A DNA stretch of 64,000 bases from Clostridium sp. MB40-C1 (GTDB lineage: Bacteria; Bacillota; Clostridia; Clostridiales; Clostridiaceae): contig NZ_CP133189.1 of the NCBI RefSeq assembly GCF_030913655.1, positions 2,604,001 through 2,668,000 of the forward strand. Direction: 5' to 3'. The notes under the pieces were generated by a model. That model saw only the letters and a program-made list of their open reading frames with translations, did not search any database and was not told the DNA's origin. The translations under genes were made by a program, and so were the position numbers. Shown here in pieces: positions 23,808 through 33,666 of this stretch. Within the stretch, counting starts at the first letter, position 1. Each line of letters begins with the position of its first letter.

Positions 23808-25517
23808 ATGTTTGAACTAAAACTAGAAAAATTATCTGGGCACAATACAAGTGGTAAAGTTGGTAAAATTAATGTTAAAAATGGAGATGTAATAAAGCCT
23901 GGAGATATATTAATACAAATAGAATCAAAAAAAGGTAATTCATCTGTAAAATCTGATGTAGATGGTAAAATTGAAGAGGTACTAGTAGAAGAAGGACAAA
24001 GTATAAAAATTGGTGATACTCTATTTAAAATAGAAGGAGAAAAAACAGAAACTAGAACTTCTAAACCATCTGGTGGATTTAATTATTTTAGTACTGTAAT
24101 GAAACCTATAAAAAAAGAAATCGAAGCAGATATAACTATAATCGGAGGAGGTCCTGGAGGTTATGTTGCTGCCATTCACGCTGCTAAAAAAGGTGCAAAA
24201 ACTGTTCTAGTAGAAAAAGAGGCTGTTGGTGGAACATGTCTAAACTGGGGATGTATCCCTACAAAGGCTTTAGTTCGTTCATCTGAAGTATATAAAAACA
24301 TAAAAGAGGCTGAGGAGTTTGGTCTTTTTGCTGAAAATTGTTCTGTAAATATGGAAAAAGTAATTAGTCGAAAAGATAAAATAAAAGAGCAATTAGTAGG
24401 TGGTATAGACTACCTACTAGATAAAAATAATGTTGAGAAAATTCAAGGTTCTGGAGAAATTTTAGATAACAATACTGTATTTGTAAAATCAAACAAAGCA
24501 CACACAACAATAAAAACTAAAAATATAATAATTGCTACTGGTTCAGAAACTTCTACTATTCCTATTAAGGGTATAGATTCTAAAAATGTACTAACAAGCA
24601 AAGAAGCTCTCGATTTAAAATCCCTTCCAAAAAAATTGGTGGTAATTGGCGGTGGCGTAATTGGAATGGAATTTGCATTTATTTTTGCAAACTTTGGTGT
24701 TGAGGTTTTTGTTGTTGAATTTGCAGATAAGATATTAGCTTCTTTAGATAATGATGTATGTGAAGAAATAACAACTATTGCAAAAGATAAAGGAATTAAA
24801 GTATACACAGATTCTAAAGTAGAATGTATAGAAGAAGATGAAAGTGGCGAATGCATAGTTACCTTTACAAAAAATAATGAAAAAAAATATATAACTACTG
24901 ATAAAATTTTATCTGCAGTAGGAAGAAAACCTTTCTTTGAAGGTATAGATATAGAAAAATTAAATATAGAAATGAATGAAAATAATAAAGGTATAAAAGT
25001 TAATGATAAAATGCAAACAAATATACCAAATATATATGCTATTGGGGATGTAACTAATATTATTCAATTAGCTCATGTTGCTTCTCATCAAGGAATTACC
25101 GCAGTAGATAATATTTTAGGTATAGATAAAAATATGGATTATACTTCAGTTCCAAGCGCTATATTTACAGACCCAGAAATAGCTTCAGTAGGAATTTCAG
25201 AAAAATTTGCTGAAACTAATGAAATAGATATAGAAGTTGGAAAATTCCCATTTTCAGCTAATGGTAAAGCTCTTACTTATGGCGAAAGTAGAGGTTTTGT
25301 TAAAATTATAAAAGATAAGTCTACTGGCAAAATAGTTGGAAGTACTATAATTGGTCCTCATGCTACTGATTTACTTGCTACAGTGACTTTAGGAATAGCG
25401 AATGGATTAACTACTAAACAAATAACTGAAACAATATTTGCTCACCCTACTACATCTGAATCAATACATGAAGCCTCTTTAGAAGTTGAAGGCGGTGCAA
25501 TACATTTTGCTAAATAA
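23808..25517 (+). CDS. lpdA: dihydrolipoyl dehydrogenase with N-terminal lipoyl domain
   Basis: 569 residues. A lipoyl domain occupies about 1-76, with the modifiable Lys probably Lys42 in IESKKGN. After a linker comes the E3 enzyme: FAD-binding GGGPGG (113-118), redox disulfide GGTCLNWGCIPTK with Cys144 and Cys149, NAD-binding GGGVIGMEFAF, and C-terminal HAHPTTSE-like FAHPTTSESIHEASL with the catalytic His. E3 reoxidises dihydrolipoyl groups using NAD+. The fused lipoyl domain is known from some E3 enzymes. No E1 or E2 genes are adjacent. The next gene, a lipoate ligase, overlaps its end. Confidence 0.95.
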   Translation: MFELKLEKLSGHNTSGKVGKINVKNGDVIKPGDILIQIESKKGNSSVKSDVDGKIEEVLVEEGQSIKIGDTLFKIEGEKTETRTSKPSGGFNYFSTVMKPIKKEIEADITIIGGGPGGYVAAIHAAKKGAKTVLVEKEAVGGTCLNWGCIPTKALVRSSEVYKNIKEAEEFGLFAENCSVNMEKVISRKDKIKEQLVGGIDYLLDKNNVEKIQGSGEILDNNTVFVKSNKAHTTIKTKNIIIATGSETSTIPIKGIDSKNVLTSKEALDLKSLPKKLVVIGGGVIGMEFAFIFANFGVEVFVVEFADKILASLDNDVCEEITTIAKDKGIKVYTDSKVECIEEDESGECIVTFTKNNEKKYITTDKILSAVGRKPFFEGIDIEKLNIEMNENNKGIKVNDKMQTNIPNIYAIGDVTNIIQLAHVASHQGITAVDNILGIDKNMDYTSVPSAIFTDPEIASVGISEKFAETNEIDIEVGKFPFSANGKALTYGESRGFVKIIKDKSTGKIVGSTIIGPHATDLLATVTLGIANGLTTKQITETIFAHPTTSESIHEASLEVEGGAIHFAK

Positions 25518-26508
25518 TACTTTTGACACTAAAATAATTTGTTCCTCATCTAATAATCCATGGTATAACTTATCTTTAGAGGAGTATCTTTTTACTAAAG
25601 TAAATAAAAATCAGATAATTCTATACCTATGGCAAAATGACAATACAATTGTACTGGGAAGAAATCAAAATCCTTGGAAAGAATGTAAGTGTAAATCCTT
25701 TGAAAAAGATAATGGTAAAATAGCCCGAAGATTATCTGGAGGTGGAGCAGTATTTCATGATTTAGGAAATTTAAATTTCACATTTATAATGGATAAAAAT
25801 TTACATAACCTTAATACTCAACTAAAGGTTATACTAAATGCTGTAATATCTCTAGGAATTAAGTGTGAATTTTCTGGGAGAAATGACATACTTGCAAACA
25901 ATAAAAAATTCTCAGGAAATGCTTTTTACGAAGATGATTATTCATATTATCATCATGGAACAATACTTATAAATTCTAATATGAATAAATTAACCAAATA
26001 TTTGAAAGTGTCTAAAGAAAAAATATCTTCTAAAGGAATTGATTCTATAAGTTCAAGAGTAATAAATTTACAAGATATAAACCATAATATATCAGTTGAT
26101 AGTATGAAAAAAAACTTGATAAACTCTTTTATAGAGATTTACGGCGGTACTCCCCTTATTGAGTATATAAATGAAAAAATATTACCTTTAGAAGATCTAT
26201 ATAAAAAATATTCTTCTTGGGAATGGATTTATGGTGAAACACCAAGATTTGACATAAATTTTGTAAACAGATTTATTTGGGGTGAAATAGATTTAAATCT
26301 TAAATTAAATAATGGCTTAATAGATTCTGCTGTAATATATTCTGATGCTATAGATTCTAAGCTAATTAAAAATATAGCATCTAATCTATCCAACCTTCCA
26401 TTTAAAATTGTAGAAATTGAAAAAAAATTAAATTCTATAAAAGATGAAAAGAATATTAAAATTATTGATGACATTATTAACTTTTTAAAAACAAAACTTA
26501 GCTTTTAA
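25507..26508 (+). CDS. lplA: lipoate-protein ligase A
   Basis: About 333 residues if translation begins at the TTG at 25507, which has GGCGGTG upstream; a TTG at 25486 in the same frame is an alternative. Either start overlaps the end of lpdA, so the two are coupled. The catalytic region shows NPWYNLSLEEYLF, LWQNDNTIVLGRNQNPW and ARRLSGGGAVFHDLGNLNFTFI (about 71-92), with the lipoyl-AMP loop and the later KFSGNAFY. A C-terminal accessory domain is present (about 230-333). It attaches scavenged lipoate to target proteins, quite likely the lipoyl domain of LpdA. Confidence 0.93.
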   Translation: MLNNTFDTKIICSSSNNPWYNLSLEEYLFTKVNKNQIILYLWQNDNTIVLGRNQNPWKECKCKSFEKDNGKIARRLSGGGAVFHDLGNLNFTFIMDKNLHNLNTQLKVILNAVISLGIKCEFSGRNDILANNKKFSGNAFYEDDYSYYHHGTILINSNMNKLTKYLKVSKEKISSKGIDSISSRVINLQDINHNISVDSMKKNLINSFIEIYGGTPLIEYINEKILPLEDLYKKYSSWEWIYGETPRFDINFVNRFIWGEIDLNLKLNNGLIDSAVIYSDAIDSKLIKNIASNLSNLPFKIVEIEKKLNSIKDEKNIKIIDDIINFLKTKLSF

Positions 26509-26522
26509 ATAAATTAGTCCAC

Positions 26523-26563
26523 AAAAAATCTAGTGAAGATACATATCTCCACTAGATTTTTTA
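26523..26563. terminator. bidirectional terminator between lplA and prfB
   Basis: A 12-bp outer stem (26524-26535 with 26550-26561) with A-rich and T-rich flanks serves the two convergent genes. Confidence 0.8.
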
Positions 26564-26575
26564 ATTTACATTTAA

Positions 26576-27692
26576 CTAATAGTCACTATCTTTATTCCAT
26601 TTTAGGAATTCTGTTATAAATAAATCTATATCTCCATCCATAACAGAATCTACATTTCCCATTTCTGTATTAGTTCTATGGTCTTTTACCATAGTATACG
26701 GCTGAAACACATAAGATCTTATTTGGCTTCCCCATCCATTATCTTTTAATTCTCCACTTAATTCTTCTATTTTTTCTTTATGTGCTCTTTCTTTAAGTTC
26801 TGCAAGCTTTGATTTTAACATTTGCATAGCAGTATCTTTGTTTTGAAATTGGCTTCTTTCGCTTTGGCACTGAACAACTATACCAGTAGGTATATGTGTT
26901 ATTCTAATAGCAGAATCTGTTTTGTTTACATGTTGGCCTCCTGCTCCACTTGCACGGAAAGTATCAATTTTTAAGTCATCGTCTCGTATTTCTATATCTT
27001 GGCTTTCTGTAAGTTCAGGAAGAACTTCTATTGCTGCAAAGGAAGTTTGTCTTTTTCCATTAGCATTGAAAGGTGATATCCTTACTAATCTATGTATTCC
27101 TTTTTCTGCTTTTAGATATCCATAAGCATATTCTCCTATTATTTTCAAATCCACACTTTTAATCCCAGCTTCATCTCCTGGAAGTAAATTTAAAGTTTCT
27201 ACTTTGTATCCTTTTTTCTCTGCCCATCTTGTATACATTCTTAAAAGCATCTGAGTCCAATCTTGAGCATCTGTTCCACCTGCTCCAGAGTGTAATGAAA
27301 CTATAGCATTATTTTTATCATATTCTCCTGAAAGCAGAATTTGTACTTTAAATTCTTCAATAGTATTCTCTATATCTTTTATTTCAACTTTTATATCCTC
27401 TATAGAAGTCATATCATCTTCTTCTATACTCATATCTATTAATATTTCCAAATCTTCTAAACTGTTTCTTGTTTTATAATATTTATCAAGTTTATCCTTT
27501 GAATTTTTTGCTTCTTGTGTAACTTCTTGAGCTTTATTAACATTATCCCAAAAATCTACTTCCTGCATCATATTTTCAAGTTCTGATAATCTTTTTTCTA
27601 TACCTGAAATGTCAAAGTGAAACCCTCACTTCATCTAAATTTTCACATAATGCAGCTATATTGCTTTTAAATTCCTCTAACTGAATTATCAT
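26576..27692 (-). CDS. prfB: peptide chain release factor 2 (programmed +1 frameshift)
   Basis: The gene is split in two frames. From the ATG at 27692 (AAGGGTG site) 26 codons run to CTT TGA C at 27617-27611. After a +1 shift at that TGA the frame continues from GAC at 27613 to the stop at 26576, giving about 371 residues. An AGGG element lies shortly before the shift site, as in the classical RF2 autoregulatory frameshift where low RF2 favours shifting. The product has the RF2 specificity motif SPF in RISPFN and the catalytic GGQ in GAGGQHVNKTDS. It reads UGA and UAA. The frameshift is regulation, not a defect. Confidence 0.97.
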
Positions 27693-27787
27693 AAAATCAC
27701 CCTTTCTTAATCTTATTAAGTAGTTATCATCATTTAGTAACAATTTTAATTTAACATTTCTAGTGATACCTTACTAATTTAACAATT

Positions 27788-27815
27788 AAAAAAACCAGCA
27801 TAGCTGGATTTTTTA
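27788..27815 (-). terminator. terminator after secA
   Basis: A CCAGC/GCTGG stem extended by A/T pairs, a three-base loop and a T-run on the minus strand, 11 bases beyond the secA stop. Confidence 0.8.
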
Positions 27816-27825
27816 ATCTGTTTTC

Positions 27826-30336
27826 TTAAAGTTCTTTTCCACAACAATTCTTATATTTCTTGCCACTGCCACATGGACAAAGGTCATTTCTTCCTACTTT
27901 TTCTTCTTTTCTTCTTATCGGTTCTTTCTTTAAAGGATCATCTCCAGATTGATTTGTTGAAGTTTCTTTAACTACTCTTTCTCTTTCTGGAGCCTTCTCT
28001 ATTTGTACATGGAATAGATATTTTATAGTATCTATTTTTATATTTTCAATCATAGCATCAAACATATCACTACCCTCGAATTGATAAGCTTGAGTAGGAT
28101 CTTGCTGTCTATATGCTCTAAGTCCAATACCTTGTTTCAAATGCTCCATATCATCTATATGAGCCATCCACTTAGTATCAACAACTCTTAAAAGAACAAC
28201 TCTTTCGATTTCTCTAATTTGTTCTGAACCAAAGTGTTCTTCTTTTTCAGCATACATATCTTTAGCTATTTTAATAAATTTCTCTTTTATTTCATCATCT
28301 GATAAAAGTTTTAATTCTTCAACAGTAGTTAATCCTTTTGGAAGGTATATTTCCTCTAAATAAGCAATAAGCTTTTCTATATCTTTTTCTAAGTCATCTT
28401 CTAATCCTGTCATATGAGCATCAACAGCTGATGTTATTACATTTTCTATCATATCTTGAACATATCCTTGTAAAGATTCCCCTTCAAGAACTTGTGCTCT
28501 TTGCTTATAAATTACTTCTCTTTGTTGATTCATAACATCGTCATATTTTAATACAGTTTTACGTACATCAAAGTTGTTTCCTTCAACTTTTCTCTGAGCA
28601 TTTTCTATTGCCCCTGTAACCATCTTGCTTTCTATTGCATCTTCATCACTTAAACCTAACTTTTCAACTATTCCTTGAAGTCTTTCTGAACCGAAAATTC
28701 TCATTAGATCATCTTCAAGTGAAACATAGAATCTAGAATTTCCTGGATCTCCTTGACGTCCTGAACGTCCTCTTAGCTGATTGTCTATACGTCTTGATTC
28801 GTGTCTTTCTGTACCTATTACTTTAAGTCCACCAACCTCTGAAACGCCTTCTCCTAGTTTAATATCTGTACCACGACCTGCCATATTTGTTGCAATAGTT
28901 ACTCTTCCTTTTTCTCCAGCACCAGATACTATTTCAGCTTCTTTTTCATGGTATTTTGCATTAAGCACTTGGTGTGGAACTCCTCTTCTCTTTAACATAT
29001 CTGAAAGAAGTTCTGATTTTTCTATACTTACAGTACCTACAAGTACTGGCTGGCCTTTTTTATTTGTTTCTTCAATTTCATTAACTATAGCTTTAAATTT
29101 AGCTTTCTCTGATTTATAAATTAAATCTGGAGAATCTATTCTGGCTATAGGTTTATGAGTAGGAAGAACTATTACATCTAATCCATATATCTCTCTAAAC
29201 TCATTTTCTTCTGTTTGAGCAGTTCCTGTCATACCAGAAAGTTTAGTATACATTCTGAAATAGTTTTGGAATGTGATAGTAGCAAGGGTTTTAGATTCTT
29301 TTTGAATCTGTACTCCTTCTTTAGCTTCTATTGCTTGGTGAAGACCATCACTGTATCTTCTACCTTCCATAAGCCTTCCTGTAAATTCATCAACTATGAT
29401 AACTTCATTATCTTTTACCATATAGTCCTTATCTCTCTTCATTGTATAGTTAGCTTTTAAAGCTTGAACTACATGGTGTTGTACTTGCATATTGTCTGCA
29501 TCAGCGTAATTCTCTATATGGAAAAATTTTTCTGCTTTTTCTATACCTATATCTGTTAATATAACAGAGTTAGTTTTTTCGTCTACTGTATAATGGTCCT
29601 CACTTAAAGATTTTGCAAAAAAATCAGCAACTTTATAAAAATCAGTTGATTTATCCCCTTCTCCTGAAATAATCAGAGGTGTCCTAGCTTCATCTATTAA
29701 AATAGAGTCAACCTCGTCAACTATGCAGAAATGTAAGTTTCTTTGAACTCTTTCTTCTTTATATATAACCATATTATCTCTTAAGTAATCGAATCCGAAC
29801 TCATTATTTGTTCCATAAGTTATATCGGAATTATATGCTTCACGTCTTTGGTCATTATCTAAATCATGAACTATAACACCTGTAGTTAGTCCTAAAAATC
29901 CATATAACTCTGACATTTGATCTCTATCTCTTTTTGCAAGATAATCATTAACAGTAACTACATGAACGCCTTTTCCTTCTAGCGCATTTAAATATGCTGG
30001 TAATGTAGCAACAAGAGTTTTTCCTTCACCAGTCTTCATTTCTGAAATTCTTCCTTGGTGAAGAACTATTCCTCCCATTAATTGTTCTCTAAAATGCTTC
30101 ATTCCAAGAACTCTCGAAGAAGCCTCTCTACAAACTGCAAACGCTTCTGGAAGTATATTATCCAAGGTTTTTCCTTGTTTAATTAATTCCTTAAATTCAA
30201 AAGTTTTATTTCTCAATTCCTCATCTGATAAATTCTTAAATTTTTCATCATATGATTCAATTTTATCTACCATAGGAATTATTTTTTTTAGCTCTCTATC
30301 ACTATACGTCCCAAATATCTTCTCAAAAAATCCCAT
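27826..30336 (-). CDS. secA: preprotein translocase ATPase SecA
   Basis: 836 residues, standard clostridial length. Walker A is [13 protein letters not shown] (about 99-111), the DEAD-like Walker B is [20 protein letters not shown], and the second motor domain shows [13 protein letters not shown] and [20 protein letters not shown]. The C-terminal zinc tail [13 protein letters not shown] is present. SecA drives unfolded preproteins through SecYEG. Upstream of prfB with a terminator between, as in many Firmicutes where secA and prfB are adjacent. The start follows GCGAGG. Confidence 0.98.
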   Translation of the reverse strand: MGFFEKIFGTYSDRELKKIIPMVDKIESYDEKFKNLSDEELRNKTFEFKELIKQGKTLDNILPEAFAVCREASSRVLGMKHFREQLMGGIVLHQGRISEMKTGEGKTLVATLPAYLNALEGKGVHVVTVNDYLAKRDRDQMSELYGFLGLTTGVIVHDLDNDQRREAYNSDITYGTNNEFGFDYLRDNMVIYKEERVQRNLHFCIVDEVDSILIDEARTPLIISGEGDKSTDFYKVADFFAKSLSEDHYTVDEKTNSVILTDIGIEKAEKFFHIENYADADNMQVQHHVVQALKANYTMKRDKDYMVKDNEVIIVDEFTGRLMEGRRYSDGLHQAIEAKEGVQIQKESKTLATITFQNYFRMYTKLSGMTGTAQTEENEFREIYGLDVIVLPTHKPIARIDSPDLIYKSEKAKFKAIVNEIEETNKKGQPVLVGTVSIEKSELLSDMLKRRGVPHQVLNAKYHEKEAEIVSGAGEKGRVTIATNMAGRGTDIKLGEGVSEVGGLKVIGTERHESRRIDNQLRGRSGRQGDPGNSRFYVSLEDDLMRIFGSERLQGIVEKLGLSDEDAIESKMVTGAIENAQRKVEGNNFDVRKTVLKYDDVMNQQREVIYKQRAQVLEGESLQGYVQDMIENVITSAVDAHMTGLEDDLEKDIEKLIAYLEEIYLPKGLTTVEELKLLSDDEIKEKFIKIAKDMYAEKEEHFGSEQIREIERVVLLRVVDTKWMAHIDDMEHLKQGIGLRAYRQQDPTQAYQFEGSDMFDAMIENIKIDTIKYLFHVQIEKAPERERVVKETSTNQSGDDPLKKEPIRRKEEKVGRNDLCPCGSGKKYKNCCGKEL

Positions 30337-31020
30337 TAAAATTCATCCTCGCTAACTTTTATATTTTAATTTTATAATATTTTCAAAATCTGATAATACT
30401 TATTGTATTATATCATTTAATTAAAAACCATTCAATAAGTATCATTTTTAAATAGTTTACACATTTTTTTTAGTAATTTATTAATTTTTCAGTTCACAAA
30501 ATTGTATTTATATATTTTTTATATACTATTGTTATCAATAAACCAGAATGGATGTGCTAAAGTTATGCTTCCAGAACAACCATGCTTTATTTTTCATATA
30601 GAACCTTTAATAAATCAAACCAACATCTTAGATCCTTATGCATTAAATTTCATTAGTAACTTCCAAAAAATAATTGTTATTTTTTAACTTAAAATTGCAA
30701 TATAAGTAGACAAACTTTCTATAACGACTTAGCTTCAAAAAATATTTCCTGTATATTTGATAATGTAGTTACCCCTAATGATATACCGTACTCACGTAAT
30801 ATTTTAAATTTGTTTAAATTTCTAAATATATCTCCTTAAAGAATAGTAATTATAACCAACATATTAACAGATAATTACTTCCAATATCAAAGACTTGGAG
30901 GAAAGCTCATTCTTATTCTTAACAATAGAACTACTTATAATGATTATCTAAAATCACACTATGACCCTGATTTAATATTAGATAGCTTTCATAGTTTATC
31001 AACATTTTTAAATAAAAATT
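30337..31020. pseudogene. intergenic stretch with possible coding remnants
   Basis: A 680-base gap with no intact gene. Three fragments look more protein-like than the AT-rich background. On the plus strand a frame ending at 30687 reads VMLPEQPCFIFHIEPLI and continues to LDPYALNFI. Also on the plus strand, a frame ending at 31021 contains QRLGGKLILILNNRTTYNDY. On the minus strand a frame about 30835-30720 contains LREYGISLGVTTLSNIQEIF. None has a ribosome binding site. I do not recognise the parent families. They may be decayed genes or chance frames. Confidence 0.3.
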
Positions 31021-31048
31021 AAAAAAAAGGAGGAAATCCTCCTTTTTA
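31021..31048. terminator. terminator after hpf
   Basis: A perfect stem of about 11 bp around AGGAGGA/TCCTCCT with A and T runs on both sides. It overlaps the stop codon of hpf by three bases. Confidence 0.85.
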
Positions 31049-31579
31049 AACATCTGGTTCTATAAGACCGTATTGTCCATCTTTTCTTCTATATATAACA
31101 TTAACCTCATTTGTTTCTCCATTAGTATATACAAAGAAGTTATGTCCTAAAAGTTCCATTTGAAGTAAAGCTTCTTCATTGCTCATAGGCTTTATTGGAA
31201 ATCTTTTAGTTTTAACTATTTTAGATTCACCCTTTTCGTCATTTTTAGGAACGTATTCAGGTATAAATTGAAATTTCAAAGCATCGCCATGTTTTCTTTT
31301 TTCAAGCTTAGTTTTTTGTTTTCTAATTTGTCTTTCTAACTTTTCAACAACTAAATCTATTGCTGCATACATATCTTCATTAGATTCTTCGCCTCTTAAA
31401 ATAACTCCATTAAACGGTATTGTAACTTCTACTATCTGACTATTTTTCTGCACACTTAGAGTAGTACTTGCCTTTACATGTGGACTGAAGAATTTGTCTA
31501 ATTTTGATAATTTATTTTCTACTGCACTTCTTAACCCTTCTGTCACTGGTATGTTTTTACCAACTACTGTTATATTCAT
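31046..31579 (-). CDS. hpf: long-form ribosome hibernation promoting factor
   Basis: 177 residues. The N-terminal domain (about 1-100; MNITVVGKNIPVTEGLRSAVENKLSKLDKFF) binds the 30S subunit at the decoding region. The C-terminal domain (about 118-175; RFPIKPMSNEEALLQMELLGHNFFVYTN...VIYRRKDGQYGLIEP) is the dimerisation module that makes long-form HPF form 100S ribosome pairs. It is a single gene with a GGAAGGGG site, between secA and comFC. Expression in stationary phase or stress is usual; no specific signal was identified here. Confidence 0.96.
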   Translation of the reverse strand: MNITVVGKNIPVTEGLRSAVENKLSKLDKFFSPHVKASTTLSVQKNSQIVEVTIPFNGVILRGEESNEDMYAAIDLVVEKLERQIRKQKTKLEKRKHGDALKFQFIPEYVPKNDEKGESKIVKTKRFPIKPMSNEEALLQMELLGHNFFVYTNGETNEVNVIYRRKDGQYGLIEPDV

Positions 31580-31826
31580 AAAGTCAGCCCCTTCCTGGAT
31601 ATATTACATATGTCTTTCTAATATTTAATTTATTAATATTTAATTGTCTTTATTACATTTTATAATTTATTTAAATAAATAACAAGAGTAATAAGTTAAA
31701 TTAACAAAATTTTTAAACAATTTATCTCATTGTACTATTATCTATCTAGCTATTTTTCTTTCTTATAACCTAATTTATTAGGAGAAAAATAATTAAATTT
31801 GTGTTAAAATATAAGTTAGTGGGATT

Positions 31827-32507
31827 TTATATACTACTCTTTGCAGCAGATAGAACCACCACATTTTTAGCTCCATTTTCCATTAAAATCTTAGCACAAT
31901 AAAATCCTGTAGCTCCTGTAGTAATAACATCATCAACTATTAAAATTCTCTTATTTTGAAAACATTTTAAATTAACAAATTGAAAAGAATTCTTAAGGTT
32001 ACTCCATCGTTCTTCTTTACCCAATCCTATTTGATCCTTTGTTTCTTTACATTTCTTTAATGTTCTATACACTTTTTTATTTGTTTCATCTCCTATAAAT
32101 TTAGCTAAGTACCTTCCTTGATTATACCCTCTTTTTTTAATAGATTGTTTTGTCAAAGGTACATAAGTTATAATATCAAATCCAATTCCATTATTTTTTA
32201 TAGCTTCTAACATGTACCTAGCTAAAACTTCCCCTGATTTAAAATCTGATTTATATTTTAAATTTAAAATTAATCTCTTTATTATATATGAATAGTATGT
32301 TGCACTATAGCACCTAATATTTAGATTTTCTTTATGTATTTCAAAATACCCTTTACATTTTTTAACTTTCCCTAAACATATAGTACATAAATTTCTATTT
32401 TCACTTACATATTCATTACAAATAACGCATCCTCTATCATCACTGTAAATGACATCTAATAAGCAATTACATAAATACTTTATATTCTTAATAAATCCAT
32501 TTCCCAT
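31827..32507 (-). CDS. comFC: ComFC-like amidophosphoribosyltransferase family protein
   Basis: 226 residues. An N-terminal four-Cys zinc-ribbon (CVICNEYVSENRNLCTIC, about 23-40) is followed by a phosphoribosyltransferase domain with the PRPP motif ILIVDDVITTGATG (about 186-199). This is the ComFC/GntX layout, linked to DNA uptake and processing in competent bacteria. The start overlaps the upstream helicase-like gene by 28 bases, so they form one operon, matching the comFA-comFC pairing of other Firmicutes. Confidence 0.9.
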   Translation of the reverse strand: MGNGFIKNIKYLCNCLLDVIYSDDRGCVICNEYVSENRNLCTICLGKVKKCKGYFEIHKENLNIRCYSATYYSYIIKRLILNLKYKSDFKSGEVLARYMLEAIKNNGIGFDIITYVPLTKQSIKKRGYNQGRYLAKFIGDETNKKVYRTLKKCKETKDQIGLGKEERWSNLKNSFQFVNLKCFQNKRILIVDDVITTGATGFYCAKILMENGAKNVVVLSAAKSSI

Positions 32508-33502
32508 GCCTCTTTATTGAAATTTCTAGTTATATTTCTTGCCTTATCTATATCTTCAGTTTCACAATTTCCCAAAAATATAACCTCACCCTTAGGGTTT
32601 TTCTCCTTTTTACCTACCTTTCCACTAATATAAACTAACTTTTTATAATCAAATACTGTATCATCAGCAAAAAACACCATAACATTACTATTACTTATAT
32701 CAGAATAAAAATCATTAGTAACTAATAGCCCTTCTTTCATCTTTAAAAAATTATTTAATATTTTCTTATTACTCTTATTTTCTACAAAAGATAATATATT
32801 CTTATTCATCTTGTTACAGTATAAAGCTAGATATTTATATACTTTGTCTACTTTATCCTCGGAAGGTACATAAATAACCACCTTCTGAGAATTGATTTTT
32901 AAAGACCACTCTAAATATTCATAAATAACATAAGGAATATCTTTGTTTATATCTACCCTAGTACTAATAAATTTAGGCTCTATCAAAGGATATACATTAT
33001 TTCTTACAGGCAAAACTATCCCTCTTTTATTCTCAAAAATTTTTTCTATAAAACAAGTCACTAACTTAGTATCATCATGGGCTTTACTATTCATAATATC
33101 TATAATTTCATATGCCGTATATTCTGAAAAATTTTTTATTTCATCATAAATAACTAGATCAAACTTACAATTAAGCTTATCTACCATTTCATGCTTAGCT
33201 ATAATTAACAAAGATTCTTCAAACTTACTATTTTGTTTTAAATAAGTGTACCCTCTAAATTTGCTTTCTTTTTTGATTTTTTCAATAATTTCTACATCAG
33301 AATCATTTTCATTAGTAATATATAAAACTTTCTTACTTTGTTTTATAAAGTTTAGAATAAGCTCTACAAATATATCTGTTGAAATATATGGAGGTGATAT
33401 AATATTTAAATATCTTTCTTTACTAAAACTCCATTCTAATATCTGATGACTTATCTTTTTACTTTCTAATTTAAAAATAGACTGCTTTAAACCTCCACTC
33501 AT
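32480..33502 (-). CDS. degenerate ComFA-like helicase-fold protein
   Basis: 340 residues from the ATG at 33502, which has a GGAG nine bases upstream; frames beginning earlier lack a site. Its position before comFC and general pattern suggest a ComFA relative: SPPYISTDIFVELILNFIKQSKKVLYITNE in the place of motif I, FDLVIYDEIKNFSEYTAYEII as a DEAD-like motif II, a C-terminal half with VVIYVPSEDKVDKVYKYL and GLLVTNDFYSDISNSNVMVF like motifs IV-V, ending NPKGEVIFLGN. No Walker A (GxxxxGKT) is present and the zinc Cys cluster of ComFA is missing, so ATPase activity is doubtful. A non-catalytic remnant or partner of ComFC is likely. Confidence 0.6.
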   Translation of the reverse strand: MSGGLKQSIFKLESKKISHQILEWSFSKERYLNIISPPYISTDIFVELILNFIKQSKKVLYITNENDSDVEIIEKIKKESKFRGYTYLKQNSKFEESLLIIAKHEMVDKLNCKFDLVIYDEIKNFSEYTAYEIIDIMNSKAHDDTKLVTCFIEKIFENKRGIVLPVRNNVYPLIEPKFISTRVDINKDIPYVIYEYLEWSLKINSQKVVIYVPSEDKVDKVYKYLALYCNKMNKNILSFVENKSNKKILNNFLKMKEGLLVTNDFYSDISNSNVMVFFADDTVFDYKKLVYISGKVGKKEKNPKGEVIFLGNCETEDIDKARNITRNFNKEAWEMDLLRI

Positions 33503-33666
33503 TTTTATCATCTCCAATTAGCTTATTTATTAAACCCCTATTGCATATCTAATATATATAGGTATAAGGTGCCCAATTCTAAGATAAGGTGTTTTGCTGT
33601 AGTAAAACTATATTATACTTAGCACCTCTTTGACATACTGTTGTAACTATATACTGTATATAGTTA

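Noticed and set aside
27572-27692. prfB as a frameshifted pseudogene
   Set aside because: The break is CTT TGA C at the standard RF2 recoding site, and both frames are otherwise intact.
30502-30687. 61-codon frame on the plus strand as a real gene
   Set aside because: No ribosome binding site and the N-terminal half is AT-driven; kept only as part of a possible remnant.
31580-31826. raiA-motif RNA upstream of hpf
   Set aside because: The leader is plain AT-rich DNA without the conserved, structured blocks I would expect of that RNA.
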